From Natrarchaeobius chitinivorans (lineage in GTDB: Archaea; Halobacteriota; Halobacteria; Halobacteriales; Natrialbaceae), in the NCBI RefSeq assembly GCF_003841505.1, contig NZ_REGA01000002.1:124001-188000 (forward strand): 64,000 bases of DNA, given 5' to 3'. The notes below the pieces were generated by a model. It was not told the origin of the DNA, made no database searches, and saw only the letters and a list, made by a program, of their open reading frames with translations. Positions 1-9,371 of this stretch are shown piece by piece (positions within the stretch are counted from its first letter, which is position 1; each line of letters begins with the position of its first letter). The position numbers were made by a program, and so were the translations under genes.

Positions 1-753
1 TGCACCTTCCTCGATTACCACGTTTCCGTCGAGGAACGCAGCGTCGCTTACGTCGCCGTCGATCCGGGGCTCGAGTGTCTCGAGTTTCCACTCGTTCGCC
101 TCGAGGAGCTCCCAGGGGCGGCCGACGTCCATCCACCGATCGGTAGTGATCGGTGTGACGGTGAACTCGTCGATAACACGGCCGAGGACGTCCGTAATCT
201 CGTGTTCACCGCGTTCGCTCGCCGGGACCTCGAGCCACTCTCGGGCCTCGGCCGGGAACGCGTACGCACCCGCATTGGCGAGGTTCGTCGGCGGGTCGTC
301 CGGTTTCTCGACGATATCGCTGACCGCTCCGTCGGTCGTGGTGAGAACGCCGTAGTGCTGTGGAGAATCGACTTCGACGGCACAGACGGCAGGACAGGCC
401 TCGAAGAGTCGCTCGATTGCAGCCGGTTCGTAGAGGTTGTCACCGTTGAGAACGGCGAATCGGCCATCGAGATAATCTCGAGCGACGTTGACCGCGTGTG
501 CGGTTCCCGCCTGTTCCGTCTGGAGGGCGTATCGGACGGGGACACCCCGGTAGCTCGACCCGAAGTACGATCTGACCGTCTCGCTTTCGTATCCGACGAC
601 GAGGACGATTTCGTCCGCGCCGGCGTCGACGGCCGCGTCGACGGTGTGAGCGGCCAGCGGGCGGTCCGCGACGGGCAGCATCGGTTTCGGTACTGATGCG
701 GAGAGCGGTCGAATCCGTGTACCCTCACCCGCGGTGAGGACGACAGCTTTCAT
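1..753 (-). CDS. GlmU/RmlA-like sugar-1-phosphate nucleotidyltransferase (C-terminus beyond window)
   Basis: The first 251 codons are visible and the gene continues past the left edge. The N-terminus has the nucleotidyltransferase signature (KAVVLTAGEGTRIRPLS) with the NTP-binding glycine loop. A LNGDN metal-site segment (about residues 94-98), a VEKPDDPP segment and a WMDVGRPWELLEANEW segment follow. The last visible residues begin a hexapeptide-type acyltransferase region, as in archaeal GlmU-like bifunctional enzymes. The family makes activated sugars (UDP-GlcNAc or dTDP-glucose type) in the cytoplasm. It lies next to glycan genes, which fits a role in surface polysaccharide or protein glycosylation. 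The ATG at 753 is supported by a TATA box at 780-787, giving an almost leaderless transcript. The exact sugar is not decided by the sequence seen. Confidence 0.9.
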   Translation of the reverse strand, partial: MKAVVLTAGEGTRIRPLSASVPKPMLPVADRPLAAHTVDAAVDAGADEIVLVVGYESETVRSYFGSSYRGVPVRYALQTEQAGTAHAVNVARDYLDGRFAVLNGDNLYEPAAIERLFEACPAVCAVEVDSPQHYGVLTTTDGAVSDIVEKPDDPPTNLANAGAYAFPAEAREWLEVPASERGEHEITDVLGRVIDEFTVTPITTDRWMDVGRPWELLEANEWKLETLEPRIDGDVSDAAFLDGNVVIEEGA

Positions 754-1121
754 GACTTTGTGTAGGACGATTCCCCGGATAAATATACCGTTGCTACCGA
801 GCCCGCTCGTGAAACCGATCTGAAAAATCGGTCGCCGGCACGCGTTGACGGTCGATCAGTTGGGTTACAGACGCCGCTCGTTGAAAAATCGAGTGTGGAG
901 ATTGCAACCAACAGCGCAACTCCGAATCCACACTGAATCACGCCCTCAAAACGTTTCGTTTCCGGCCAGAAATATCCCATTTCGAGAACGTGAGGCCGTG
1001 AATGACACGATATCTGAATCCTCACGAATTCCTGATAATCGCCCGTGAAATCCGAGACTAACCGAAACGAAGTGAGTTATGCGGTCTATAGTAAATACCG
1101 TTCTGTGGCTACGGGCTGTTG
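754..1121. other. Intergenic region, no gene recognised
   Basis: Apart from the TATA box at 780-787 nothing definite is seen. Short open frames on both strands here lack haloarchaeal composition. Confidence 0.5.
780..787 (-). promoter_or_regulatory. TATA box of the nucleotidyltransferase gene
   Basis: On the minus strand this reads TATATTTA, 26 nt upstream of the ATG at 753. That is the normal archaeal TATA-to-start distance, so the transcript should have almost no leader. Confidence 0.6.
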
Positions 1122-1331
1122 ATGTCGACGGAACCAACCGATGCGAAGTGGACGCCGATGACGTCCGGACACCAGACCAGTGCCCCGCAATGTGTCAACT
1201 GTGGAAACCAGGTTACCCGACAATTCGCTCGCGTGTTCGGCGACAACCGCGACGTCGTACACGCCTGTCCCGACTGCTCGACGTACCGCGAGATGAAAAC
1301 TTCGGATTTCATACCCAAAGAAGCTCGGTAG
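1122..1331 (+). CDS. Small CxxC zinc-ribbon protein (haloarchaeal DUF7563-like)
   Basis: A 69-residue protein with two CxxC pairs about 28 residues apart (CVNCGNQV and CPDCSTY), expected to bind one zinc. The middle part (VTRQFARVFGDNRD) resembles the haloarchaeal small zinc-finger family with the core VTxQFxRVFxD. Members are widespread and uncharacterised. DNA or RNA binding is often guessed but not shown. The ATG at 1122 is preferred to the TTG one codon earlier. A TIR-bounded repeat element begins about 145 bp downstream. Confidence 0.75.
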   Translation: MSTEPTDAKWTPMTSGHQTSAPQCVNCGNQVTRQFARVFGDNRDVVHACPDCSTYREMKTSDFIPKEAR

Positions 1332-1477
1332 CGCTTCGTCGCAGCCTCGAGCGACGAACGCACGAAAGCGACGGCCCCCAGCCCGCCCACTGAGATTCCA
1401 GCCACCGATTCGCCAGCGGCGTCGGTGCGTCTTCTCGGCTCGAAAACCACGCCCCTCGAGTGCGAGCGATGTGGGAA

Positions 1478-1765
1478 TATAGTACCAGCTGAAACGATTT
1501 CCACACTGATCGCACTATTCGCGGTTCTCGCTCGTTCCACTCGCTCACGGGTCACTTCGTTCCCCGTTCGCTGTTCCGCGGTTCTCGCTCACTCCGTTCG
1601 CTCACGGGTCACTTCGTTCCCCGTTCGCTGTTCCGCGGTTCTCGCTCACTCCGTTCGCTCCGAACCGCGTACGCTCCGAACCGCGTACGCTCTAAATTGC
1701 GGACACTCCAAACCGCCCAGACCGTCGTGCGATCGGGTGTGTATCGACGTTCAGTAGCCACTATA
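1478..1765. repeat. MITE-like element, family A (TATAGT ends), long copy
   Basis: A 288-bp element bounded by imperfect inverted repeats of about 38 bp. The left end starts TATAGTACCAGCTG and includes CACACTGATCGCAC. The right end, read on the minus strand, starts TATAGTGGCTACTG and includes CACACCCGATCGCAC. The interior holds two tandem copies of an about 57-bp block (cgcggttctcgctcac type) and two copies of a 16-bp unit CGCTCCGAACCGCGTA at 1657-1688. Related elements lie at 39791-39874, 43428-43634 and 51355-51541. No coding sequence is present, so it would need a transposase acting from elsewhere. Confidence 0.75.
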
Positions 1766-1942
1766 GTTCACCGGCTGTCATATCGTAACGATCTGTCGGA
1801 CAACTGCGACCCGATTGCGGTTGTGCCGGGAACTCTCACACCAGACCGGATGAAAGACACGATCGGTAGCATGTCCCTATATCGATGAACTGTCGACACC
1901 GACTATGTAGGGATCGATCGTACTGTTCGACGAATCCTTCAT
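1766..1942. other. Spacer between repeat element and wHTH gene
   Basis: AT-richer sequence including CCCTATATCGATG at about 1874-1886, a possible TATA region for the regulator gene at 1943. No gene is seen. Confidence 0.35.
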
Positions 1943-2203
1943 ATGAGCGCAACCGACCACGATCGCGAAGTCGACGACGGTACCCACGCTGGTTCGATCG
2001 GCGACCTCTCACCCAGTGCGAAACTCGTCTACAAGGTTCTCGAGTACGAAGGATCGATGACCCAGGAAGAGATCGTCACGGAATCGCGACTGTGCTCGCG
2101 CACGGTCAGATACGCTCTCGGCAAACTCGAGGACGGCGACCTGATCGACAGTCGAGTCCACCTCGAGGATGCTCGTCAGTCGAAGTACTGGATCGAGGAC
2201 TGA
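1943..2203 (+). CDS. Small winged-helix transcriptional regulator (MarR/TrmB-like)
   Basis: An 86-residue protein that is almost entirely one winged helix-turn-helix. The helix pair lies around residues 30-65 (LVYKVLEYEGSMTQEEIVTE, then LCSRTVRYALGKLEDGDLI), followed by a short wing. Small single-domain wHTH proteins of this kind are common in haloarchaea and bind DNA as dimers. Targets are unknown. The stop codon TGA at 2201-2203 is formed by the first three bases of a palindromic element, so the C-terminal end has probably been set by that insertion. Confidence 0.8.
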   Translation: MSATDHDREVDDGTHAGSIGDLSPSAKLVYKVLEYEGSMTQEEIVTESRLCSRTVRYALGKLEDGDLIDSRVHLEDARQSKYWIED

Positions 2204-2286
2204 TACGGATTGCCGTAACTGGTTACCGGAACGACCGGACGCCGTCCCGCGGTTGCTTCGGAAATGGCTTGCAGTAAACCGTATGA
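2201..2286. repeat. TGATACGG palindromic element, copy 1
   Basis: About 86 bp, starting TGATACGGATTGCCGTAAC and ending GCAGTAAACCGTATGA. The ends are inverted repeats and the centre is a GC-rich hairpin. The first bases provide the stop codon of the wHTH gene. Confidence 0.8.
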
Positions 2287-2305
2287 GACGGTTTGCTGTC
2301 CCAAC

Positions 2306-3316
2306 TCACTGTATCTTCCGGTACTGATCGATGACGAAGTCGATTCCGAACGTCCCGCCGGTTATCTCGTAGTGCGTCTCGAGGCGCGGATTGAACTTCG
2401 CTTTGTACCGGTTGATACTCGGTACGCCCGCACCGACCAGGTCGTATCGCTCGAGACCGTCCCGGAGACCGTCACGCATCACGTGCCAGTCGAGTAGATC
2501 GTTAATCGGGAGATCGACCTCGACGTCGGGTTTGACTCCTCCCTGCCACCGGTAGCGAGTCGTCTCGGATTCGACCACGAGGATCCCACCCAGAAACTCG
2601 CCATCGACGCGACAGACGTACGGTCGAACCGCTCCGTCGGGTAACGTTTCATACGCCGAGCGGGCGAACTCCTCACTCAGGTGGAACGTCCGTCCCTGAT
2701 TCTCGTAGCGATTTGCGACCTGTTCGACGATCCGTTCGACGTCCGCGCCGTCGCCCTCCTCGACGACGTACGTTTCTTCGTCGGCGTTTCGAACGTTACT
2801 GCGGGCGTCGCTGCTGAAGCGGTTGATCAGATCGTCCTCGCTTCCCTCGAGGTCGACGACGTAGGTGTAGCCGGGTGTGACGTCGTACTCGTTCCAGACG
2901 AACGGACGAACGTCGTCGAACTCGGCTGCGACGAACTTGCAGTAGTGCGGTGAGATTTCCTCGTCGATCCACTCCAGACAGCCCTCGAGAAATCGGGAAA
3001 CGCGACGATCGGCTTTACGCTGTTTGAGTTTGTCGAGGTTGAGCGTCGCCGGCCCGAGATAACACGACCACGACCGAGGTGCGGGAGAGAACGCACCCGT
3101 GATGGGGCCTTTCTCGTACTCGAAGACGGGAAAGAGTCCGACGGCCTCCTGACCTTTGAACCCGGCCAGTAGATGTGGTCTGGTTCCCGTATCGTCGGCC
3201 TGCAACCGAAGAGCTTCGGCTCGAAAGAACGGGTTCGTTCCGTCCGATCGCTCGACGTACCGGTTCCACTCTTCGGCCTCGGTCCGCGGGTTGAAGACCG
3301 TGATGTCGATGCTCAT
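2306..3316 (-). CDS. FemAB/GNAT-fold acyltransferase (BioF2-like)
   Basis: A 336-residue cytoplasmic protein of the FemAB/BioF2-like acetyltransferase group. The C-terminal half has the typical pattern: a DARSNVRNADEE segment near residue 172, the GEFLGGILVVE strand, a YRWQGGVKPD segment and the final YDLVGAG..SINRYKAKFNP block, close to the family's YDLgG....gi..FKrgFG core. These enzymes transfer acyl or aminoacyl groups to sugars or cell-wall peptides. In archaea they occur in polysaccharide loci. Its start overlaps the stop of the upstream phosphodiesterase gene by 4 bp (ATGA), so the two are probably translated from one mRNA. Confidence 0.8.
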   Translation of the reverse strand: MSIDITVFNPRTEAEEWNRYVERSDGTNPFFRAEALRLQADDTGTRPHLLAGFKGQEAVGLFPVFEYEKGPITGAFSPAPRSWSCYLGPATLNLDKLKQRKADRRVSRFLEGCLEWIDEEISPHYCKFVAAEFDDVRPFVWNEYDVTPGYTYVVDLEGSEDDLINRFSSDARSNVRNADEETYVVEEGDGADVERIVEQVANRYENQGRTFHLSEEFARSAYETLPDGAVRPYVCRVDGEFLGGILVVESETTRYRWQGGVKPDVEVDLPINDLLDWHVMRDGLRDGLERYDLVGAGVPSINRYKAKFNPRLETHYEITGGTFGIDFVIDQYRKIQ

Positions 3317-4938
3317 AGATACCCCAGATCGGAGAGTCGATCTTCGACGGCGCGATCGTCCGTCGCCGTAATCGACGTCGGTTCGTACGTCGGATACTCC
3401 ATCTCGGCGCTTCCCTCGACGACCGAAAGCGCTTCCCCGTCGAACGCGGAGTCGACCGGGACGTCGAACAGCGAACAGATCGTCGGCGCGACGTCGAGAA
3501 TCGTCGCTTCCTCGAGCGACGCTCGCTGATCGAACGCCGGCCCGTTCGTGGCGATGACTCCGGTTCGTTTGTGGTTCCAGGGCTCCATCGGTTCGCCGAA
3601 TTGCTCGACCCCGAGGTCGGCGACGACCGCGTTGTCGAACGCCGCCGGCACCGTTACGACGTCCGGAGCGTCTTCCACGTACGGCCCCTCGAAGAACGAT
3701 TCACGGGGTTCGACCGACTCGAATACGGGTTCGCCGGCGGGAGTTCGAACGCTCGATAGCGCTTCGATCACCTCCTCGCGAACGTCCTCGTACTCCGACG
3801 GCGAAACGGTGCCGTCGGGTTCGCGACCCTCGAGGTTGATCCGGACTCCGAGTTCACTCTTCGAGCGCATGTAGACTCGTGAGTTCGAGAAGTCCACCTG
3901 TTCGGACGCCGCTCGAATCATGTCGTTGGGGATCCGTCTCCCGATCGGTTCTTTCAGACCCACTCGATCGAGCGCACCCGCGACCCGCTGTGTCGTGATC
4001 CCGGCGCGCGCAGCCACGTTCATGACTCGCTCGAGGGCGCTTTCCTCGTGTTCGCCGGCGTCTTCCCCCTCGAGGAGGTCGTTCTCCCACGCGCGTGACC
4101 AGTCGGGCATTCCATCGCCGCCACTCTGTCCGGACAGATACCCCTTCTCGCGCAGGTATTCGTTGATCCGAAACTCCGTGCCGGAAACCCGTCCAATCCC
4201 GTGATCGCTGACGACGAGAACGTTGTCCGGATCCGTCTCTTCGATCGTTTCGGCGATTTCGTGGTCGACCGCGCGGTAGACGGCTTCGATCGCCTCCCTG
4301 TCGCCGGGACGTTCGTGGAAGACGCTGTCGGTCAGTTGGAACTGGAGAAAACCGAAATCGGGCTTCATCCGTCGACAGAGGTATCGAAACGCCCCTCCAC
4401 GGCGTTCGATCGTCAGTTCATATCCCTCGATCGATCGATCGGGAGCCGGCGTGCTCTGTGGATAGACGTGGTAGTCTCCGCAGGCGATCTTTACGTCATC
4501 GAGTATCCCTTCCGGATGGCACTCCGGGTCCTCGGGAGCCGTCATTCCAGGAATCAACGCACCGTCGAACTCGCGTGGAGGGTGCGTAACCGGCAGATTG
4601 ACGACGACGCTCCTGAACCCGTGTTCGCTGAGGAGTTTCCAGATCGGGCGAGCGCGAACGTGCGTCGCGTTCACGACGTTCCAGTCGTAGCCGTCGAACG
4701 AGAGAAAGTCGTAAACGCCGTGTTTGCCGGGGTTTTTCCCGGTAACCATCGTGGGCCACGCACTCGCCGTCCACGGTGGAATCTGAGACTCGAGTGCCCC
4801 GGTGACGCCGCCGTCGAACAGTCGTTCGAGGGTCGGGACCTCGCCGGATTCGAAAAGCGGCTCCAACACCGGCAGGCAGCCGGCGTCGATGCCGACCACG
4901 AGGAGGCGAAGGTCGGTCTCGTCGGTCTGTTCCGTCAT
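3313..4938 (-). CDS. Alkaline-phosphatase-superfamily phosphodiesterase/phosphatase
   Basis: A 541-residue protein of the type I phosphodiesterase/nucleotide pyrophosphatase group. Visible metal-site pieces are VVGIDAG (residues 14-20), the nucleophile region PPWTASAWPTMVTGKNPGKHG (about 55-75), VVSDHGIGRV (about 243-252) and the WNHKRTG segment near residue 456. No signal peptide or membrane segment is seen, so it acts in the cytoplasm. Such proteins are frequent in archaeal glycan loci but the substrate is unknown. A paralogue sits at 41376-42968. It heads a two-gene unit with the FemAB-type gene. Its start is preceded by the ATAACAAAGC-like motif at 4961-4973. Confidence 0.85.
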   Translation of the reverse strand: MTEQTDETDLRLLVVGIDAGCLPVLEPLFESGEVPTLERLFDGGVTGALESQIPPWTASAWPTMVTGKNPGKHGVYDFLSFDGYDWNVVNATHVRARPIWKLLSEHGFRSVVVNLPVTHPPREFDGALIPGMTAPEDPECHPEGILDDVKIACGDYHVYPQSTPAPDRSIEGYELTIERRGGAFRYLCRRMKPDFGFLQFQLTDSVFHERPGDREAIEAVYRAVDHEIAETIEETDPDNVLVVSDHGIGRVSGTEFRINEYLREKGYLSGQSGGDGMPDWSRAWENDLLEGEDAGEHEESALERVMNVAARAGITTQRVAGALDRVGLKEPIGRRIPNDMIRAASEQVDFSNSRVYMRSKSELGVRINLEGREPDGTVSPSEYEDVREEVIEALSSVRTPAGEPVFESVEPRESFFEGPYVEDAPDVVTVPAAFDNAVVADLGVEQFGEPMEPWNHKRTGVIATNGPAFDQRASLEEATILDVAPTICSLFDVPVDSAFDGEALSVVEGSAEMEYPTYEPTSITATDDRAVEDRLSDLGYL

Positions 4939-4960
4939 GGGCGACCGATTCGTCCGTCCG

Positions 4961-4973
4961 TGCTTTGTTATGC
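4961..4973 (-). promoter_or_regulatory. ATAACAAAGC motif upstream of AP-superfamily gene
   Basis: Minus strand GCATAACAAAGCA, ending 23 nt before the ATG at 4938. Similar motifs occur at 35403-35413, 35514-35523, 39612-39622, 41321-41330, 45353-45362 and 47254-47263, all ahead of glycan genes. Confidence 0.45.
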
Positions 4974-5346
4974 GAGTACTTTGGGCCTGTAAGCCCAGTC
5001 TTCACGAGCATTCCGATCGGCACGGTGGCGATTCCCCGGTGCCTATCGGAGTTACTGGAACTCGAGAACAACCTGACCGTACGGCAACTGCAGGATCGGT
5101 ACGTCACTGGTGGCACTGTGACTGGATCGCAACCATTGATCGTCTCTGTCAGCAATTCACACGGAAGCGGTACGACCGCCCTACGAATCGTTTCAGTACG
5201 GACGGTAACGAGAAGCGATCGGGGTGTAAGGGTCAGTTTCACCCATCTCGAGGAGTGTATTCTCCGCATCACTAAGGTCGTTTTCGACGAATGTTTGGTG
5301 GGATGCATCAGGTGATGGTTACGAAACTGTGGAGGGGGTCCGATCG
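4974..5346. other. Divergent intergenic region
   Basis: No gene is recognised between the divergent phosphodiesterase and aminotransferase genes. A weak relative of the glycan motif (GTTACGAAAC, about 5314-5323) lies 23 nt before the ATG at 5347. Confidence 0.4.
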
Positions 5347-6465
5347 ATGATCAACGGAACTCCGTCGTTGTTCGTCTCCACGCTCTCGGATCAACGACCT
5401 GTCGGAGTCGAACCGTTTCTCGACCGGTACGCCCGCGAATTTACCTACTACGGCTCGGGGAAAGTCGCGCTTCGAGACGGACTCGCCGGACTCGTCGAAC
5501 CGGGAGAAAACGTCGTTCTTCCGGCGTATCTCCCCGATGCCGTCGCCGAACCGCTCGTCGAACTCGGTCTCGAGGTTCGATACTACCGCGTCGAACCCTC
5601 GCTCGCTCCCGACCTCGCAGACCTCGAACGGCGGATCGACGACGACACCGTCGCCGCCGTTTCTGTCAACTACTTCGGCTTCCCACAGCCCGGACTCGAG
5701 GAGTTCGTCTCACTCGTCTCGGAGTACGACTGTTATCACGTCGACGACAACGCTCACGCACCGTTCAGCGTCGACCGCGGGACGCTGCTCGGAACGCGGG
5801 GCCACCTCGGCATTACGAGCCTCTGGAAGATGCTCCCGATCCCCGACGGAGCAGTTCTGTACCGATCCGACGATTCGGTAATCGATCGGTACGAGCCCTC
5901 GTCACTCGCGGGGGTTCGAGACGGGATCGGGTCGAGGGACTGTCGATTCGTCGCCACGTCCATCGTCGACGACCTGTTCGGAACGAATGGGGCGATTCGA
6001 CAGTCGATCGACGCCCTCGTCGCCGGACGCGGTGAATCGCCGGCGGTCGGCGGGCAGCGAGAGCGATACGAACGTAGTAAACAGCCGATGTCGAAACTCT
6101 CGATGTACGTCCTCGAGGACGCCGATCCAGGGGAGATCCGCTCCGCCCGGCGGGAGAACTACCGGGCGTGGCGAGACCACCTCGAGGGACGCGACGACGT
6201 CGAACTCCTCTACGAGTCGCTTCCGGACGGGATCTGCCCGCAGGTGCTTCCAGTTCGGGCGATCGATGCCGAGTCGTTCCTCGCGGAACTCGAAGCGTGC
6301 GGGATCGACGGCGTTCACACCTGGCCGCGGCTGTCGCCGACCGTCCTCGATGACCCGAGCTACGAAACCACGAGGCGACTCTCGCGGTCGATCGTCACGC
6401 TCCCGGTTCACCAGCAGATCGACCCTGTGGCGATCGACGAACACGCCACCGAGCTCGGACAGTAA
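5347..6465 (+). CDS. DegT/DnrJ/EryC1-like PLP-dependent sugar aminotransferase
   Basis: A 372-residue PLP enzyme of fold type I. Visible features: SGKVALRDGLAGLV near the N-terminus (cofactor phosphate site region), HVDDNAHAPFS around residues 138-148 (the Asp that contacts the PLP ring and the following His), and SLWKMLPIPDG about residues 159-169 with the candidate Schiff-base lysine. The family makes amino sugars from keto-sugar nucleotides, so this fits surface-glycan synthesis. The ATG at 5347 gives the usual N-terminus; an earlier start at 5329 in the same frame is possible. It is somewhat diverged from typical DegT proteins, so the substrate is open. Confidence 0.8.
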   Translation: MINGTPSLFVSTLSDQRPVGVEPFLDRYAREFTYYGSGKVALRDGLAGLVEPGENVVLPAYLPDAVAEPLVELGLEVRYYRVEPSLAPDLADLERRIDDDTVAAVSVNYFGFPQPGLEEFVSLVSEYDCYHVDDNAHAPFSVDRGTLLGTRGHLGITSLWKMLPIPDGAVLYRSDDSVIDRYEPSSLAGVRDGIGSRDCRFVATSIVDDLFGTNGAIRQSIDALVAGRGESPAVGGQRERYERSKQPMSKLSMYVLEDADPGEIRSARRENYRAWRDHLEGRDDVELLYESLPDGICPQVLPVRAIDAESFLAELEACGIDGVHTWPRLSPTVLDDPSYETTRRLSRSIVTLPVHQQIDPVAIDEHATELGQ

Positions 6466-6508
6466 TCCGTCCGGGATCCGTTCCGGATGGATCGCGTCGT
6501 CGAACGCA

Positions 6509-8317
6509 TCAGTCGTTTCCCGCGAGCAGCGTCAGCTTCGACCGCACGTCGTCGGCCAACCCGTACCGGCGCGTGCCGGTTCTGTCGAGGATCGATTCAC
6601 TTCGTAACTCCGAGAGCAGGCTCTGGACGGCGACCGTCGACCGATCGACACGGGCCGCGAGCGGTTCGACTTCGCTGGCCCCCTCTCGAGCGAGTATCGC
6701 CAGCACGTGGGCAGCAGTCTCCGTCGAGCACCGCGACCGTTCGCTCGCCCGCTCGACCTGTTCGGCGATGCCAGCCGTCTCGAAGTACTCCGAAAACTCC
6801 CGGCGGTCGTTCGCGACGACGATTCGAGAGCGGCTTTCGGGATCGTCGACGCTCACGTAGCCGAATTCGAACTCCTTCCCGTCGCCGTGAACGATCGGCT
6901 CCTCCTCGGCGTCACCGGGTCGTTCTCCCGACTGATCCGTGCCGGCTGTTTCACCGACCGCTCCGTCCGAATTCGTGTCTCCCGTCCCACCATCGTCGAC
7001 GCCGTCCTCGGCCGGTTCGTCCGTCCCGTCGTTCGGCTCGTCGGCTCCACGGCGTTCGAGTTCGTCGACGCGGGTTCGCAGCCGATCCGTTTCGGCCCGA
7101 AGCCGCCGGATCAGGTCGGACCGGGACTCGAGTTCGGACTCGAGGGTTTCGATACGCTCCTCGCGGTCGTCGAGTTCCGCCTCGCGGTCGGCCAGTTTCG
7201 ACTCGAGTTCGTCGCGCTCGTTCTCCAGTTCGACGAGTTCGTCGTGGAGTCGCCGAAGTTCCTCGTCGCCGGCGGGGAGTTTCGACTGGACCGTCGACGG
7301 ATTGCTCAACGCGTCGGCCATCTGCTTCGCCGCGTTCGAGACGTCGCGAGCGGACTCGAGTTCGTCCTCCAGAGTCTCGATCCGTTTTTCCTTCTTCTCG
7401 AGTTCGTTCTCGAGTTCGTGAATGCGATCCTGTTTGCGCTCCTTTCGTTCGGAGATCTCCTGGAGGTCGCCGACGAGCGCGTCCGAGACGGATTTGAGTT
7501 CGGGTCGTTCGAAGTCATCGAGTCCCGGCGTCGCGCCCGCGTCGAACGTCCGCTTGCGCCGGAACTGGACCTTCCGCACGTCGGCTTCGTTCCAGTCGGT
7601 CTGGACGAACGCCTGCCCGTCGTTCAGGTCGGAGACGAGTTCGGCGTACTCGGTGTCGATGATCCGGCCGACGACGTTCGTGTCGTTCTCCCAGGTGAGC
7701 CGATGCCAGACGAGCCAGTTCGCCTGCGTGATGAAGTCTTTCTTGACGTCGGCGGGCCGCTGGCTGATGCCGAGGATGCCCAGTCCGTGCTTTCGGCCGC
7801 GCTTGCCGATCTTGATCAGGAGTTTTCCCGTCTCGCCGACGCCGCCGCCCTCGGGGATGTACTCGTGGACTTCCTCGACGACGAGCAAGAACGGTTTCTT
7901 GAGTTTCTTCTCCTTGACGAACAGCTGGCGTGCGATCTCTCGGATGAGTTCGTTCGCGACCTCCTCGTCGAGATATCCGGAGACGTCGAGGATCACCGGG
8001 ACGTTCTCCTCGAGTGCGAGCGTCGCCATCTGTTCGGCGTGTTCAGGTCCGATCTGGATGTCACACTCCTCGTCTGCACCCGCGTGGAGCATCTCGTACT
8101 CCTCTTTCAGCCCGTAGTACTCCCCGTCGGTGTCGACGATGAGCAAGGGGAACCCGGACTCGAGCAGTTCCTCGGCGATGACGGAGGCGGTATTCGACTT
8201 CCCCGACCCCGACTTGCCGGTGACGAAACCGCGTCCGGTCAACAACTCGACGACTGGGAGGTATAGGTCCGTCCCGTCGTCGTCCTCGCCGACGAGAATC
8301 TGGCGCTGGTCGCTCAC
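6509..8317 (-). CDS. HerA-like ATPase (DUF87) with coiled coil and C-terminal winged helix
   Basis: A 602-residue protein. The N-terminal 270 residues are a HerA/FtsK-type ATPase: Walker A GKSGSGKSN (about 34-42), a VVEEVHE Walker B-like segment near residue 145 and a GISQRP sensor-like segment. Residues about 280-420 are heptad-rich coiled coil, followed by a very acidic linker and a winged helix (about 520-590). HerA ATPases pump DNA for end resection or defence. The partner nuclease NurA is not adjacent, and this architecture with a C-terminal winged helix is the stand-alone haloarchaeal type. It probably acts on DNA, but no partner is identified here. Confidence 0.85.
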   Translation of the reverse strand: MSDQRQILVGEDDDGTDLYLPVVELLTGRGFVTGKSGSGKSNTASVIAEELLESGFPLLIVDTDGEYYGLKEEYEMLHAGADEECDIQIGPEHAEQMATLALEENVPVILDVSGYLDEEVANELIREIARQLFVKEKKLKKPFLLVVEEVHEYIPEGGGVGETGKLLIKIGKRGRKHGLGILGISQRPADVKKDFITQANWLVWHRLTWENDTNVVGRIIDTEYAELVSDLNDGQAFVQTDWNEADVRKVQFRRKRTFDAGATPGLDDFERPELKSVSDALVGDLQEISERKERKQDRIHELENELEKKEKRIETLEDELESARDVSNAAKQMADALSNPSTVQSKLPAGDEELRRLHDELVELENERDELESKLADREAELDDREERIETLESELESRSDLIRRLRAETDRLRTRVDELERRGADEPNDGTDEPAEDGVDDGGTGDTNSDGAVGETAGTDQSGERPGDAEEEPIVHGDGKEFEFGYVSVDDPESRSRIVVANDRREFSEYFETAGIAEQVERASERSRCSTETAAHVLAILAREGASEVEPLAARVDRSTVAVQSLLSELRSESILDRTGTRRYGLADDVRSKLTLLAGND

Positions 8318-8908
8318 CGCAACCTCACCTCGAGTACGGTCGCTTCGTTCATGCTACAAGAGTTCGAACCGGGTACCTTGAATATTGGCCCGCGATCGGT
8401 CGTGGCAATCGACCGAGACACAGCGTACGCGTGGGACCGCAAAAACGCACATACACCCCCGTTTCGCTCGAGCGTACCGGCCCGTGACACGGGTGGGCAC
8501 ACCGGAGAAACGATTATGTCAATGGAGCAAAACCGTTGACGTAGGTTCGTCGACCGATGATCACGATTCCACCGACCGCTCACCTCGCAGCCGGCTATCG
8601 CCTCGAGGTGGGTCTCTCCCCCGCTATGTCCATCGAGGTCGACGGCGGAGACGGTGGTCGTGGACGGCATCCCGGCTGGAGTTCGGGACCGTCGTCGGTC
8701 GAAACCGGAACCGTCCGCGCCGCATAAGTCGTCTTCGGCCGGGCGGTTCCCGCTTCGTTTTCGGGCTCTTCACCGTTCCCCACGCGTCCGAGCCCACGAC
8801 GTTCGGTACCGTCCGGCCAGCGACGACCACGCAATCCCCGTGGTTACTGGCTACCACGCGGACTCGATTCGAGTCCGAACGCCGAGTTCGACTCTCGGCG
8901 GGGACCTC
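8318..8908. other. Long intergenic region, no supported gene
   Basis: About 590 bp. Open frames exist on both strands, but none has haloarchaeal composition or a recognisable family. A minus-strand frame ending at 8314 overlaps the HerA start by ATGA, which may be chance. Confidence 0.4.
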
Positions 8909-9268
8909 ATGAACGAACCAGGTGTCCGCGTCGTCGCGACGCTGGCCGTTCGCGTCCCCCTCGGCGCGACCGGCAGCCTCGCCGACGGTGCCGTGTGCGT
9001 AGTCGAGCGAATCGAGGCCGTAAACGCGGTGTCGAACCCGTCCGTCCGACAGGTTTCCCCCGGGTTGAACGCGACGACGGTCGAACTCCAGGCCAGCATC
9101 GCACTCGAGAGAGACAACGTCGGTGCCGACGACGCACTCGAGAGAAACGACGCGGGTGCCGACGACGCGCTCGCCAGACGCGAACTCGAGGCCGGCGTCG
9201 GCGTCGAGGCAGTCGAAGACGTCGAGACTTTCGAACCCGACGCGGCGACGGTGGCGGAAATCGGCTAA
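8909..9268 (+). CDS. Hypothetical haloarchaeal acidic protein with internal repeat
   Basis: A 119-residue protein of unknown function. The first 65 residues look like a compact alpha/beta domain (GVRVVATLAVRVP, then SLADGAVCVVERIEAVNAV). The rest is acidic and contains a short duplicated segment, GADDALERNDAGADDALARR, encoded by a direct repeat near 9116-9172. Composition and codon use fit haloarchaeal coding sequence. The ATG at 8909 is chosen because the frame upstream has non-haloarchaeal composition. Confidence 0.55.
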   Translation: MNEPGVRVVATLAVRVPLGATGSLADGAVCVVERIEAVNAVSNPSVRQVSPGLNATTVELQASIALERDNVGADDALERNDAGADDALARRELEAGVGVEAVEDVETFEPDAATVAEIG

Positions 9269-9371
9269 TTCGGAAATCGGCTACTTCCGTCGACGGAATC
9301 GGGTTCTTGCTACTGGCCGGTCGACCGATCGGCCGGTCGGCGTCCCGATGCTCGAACGAGAGTGGTTTCTC

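Noticed and set aside
6707-8266. A 519-codon open frame on the plus strand
   Set aside because: It is antisense to the HerA-like ATPase gene. Its composition follows from the opposite strand's codon bias and no domain is seen.
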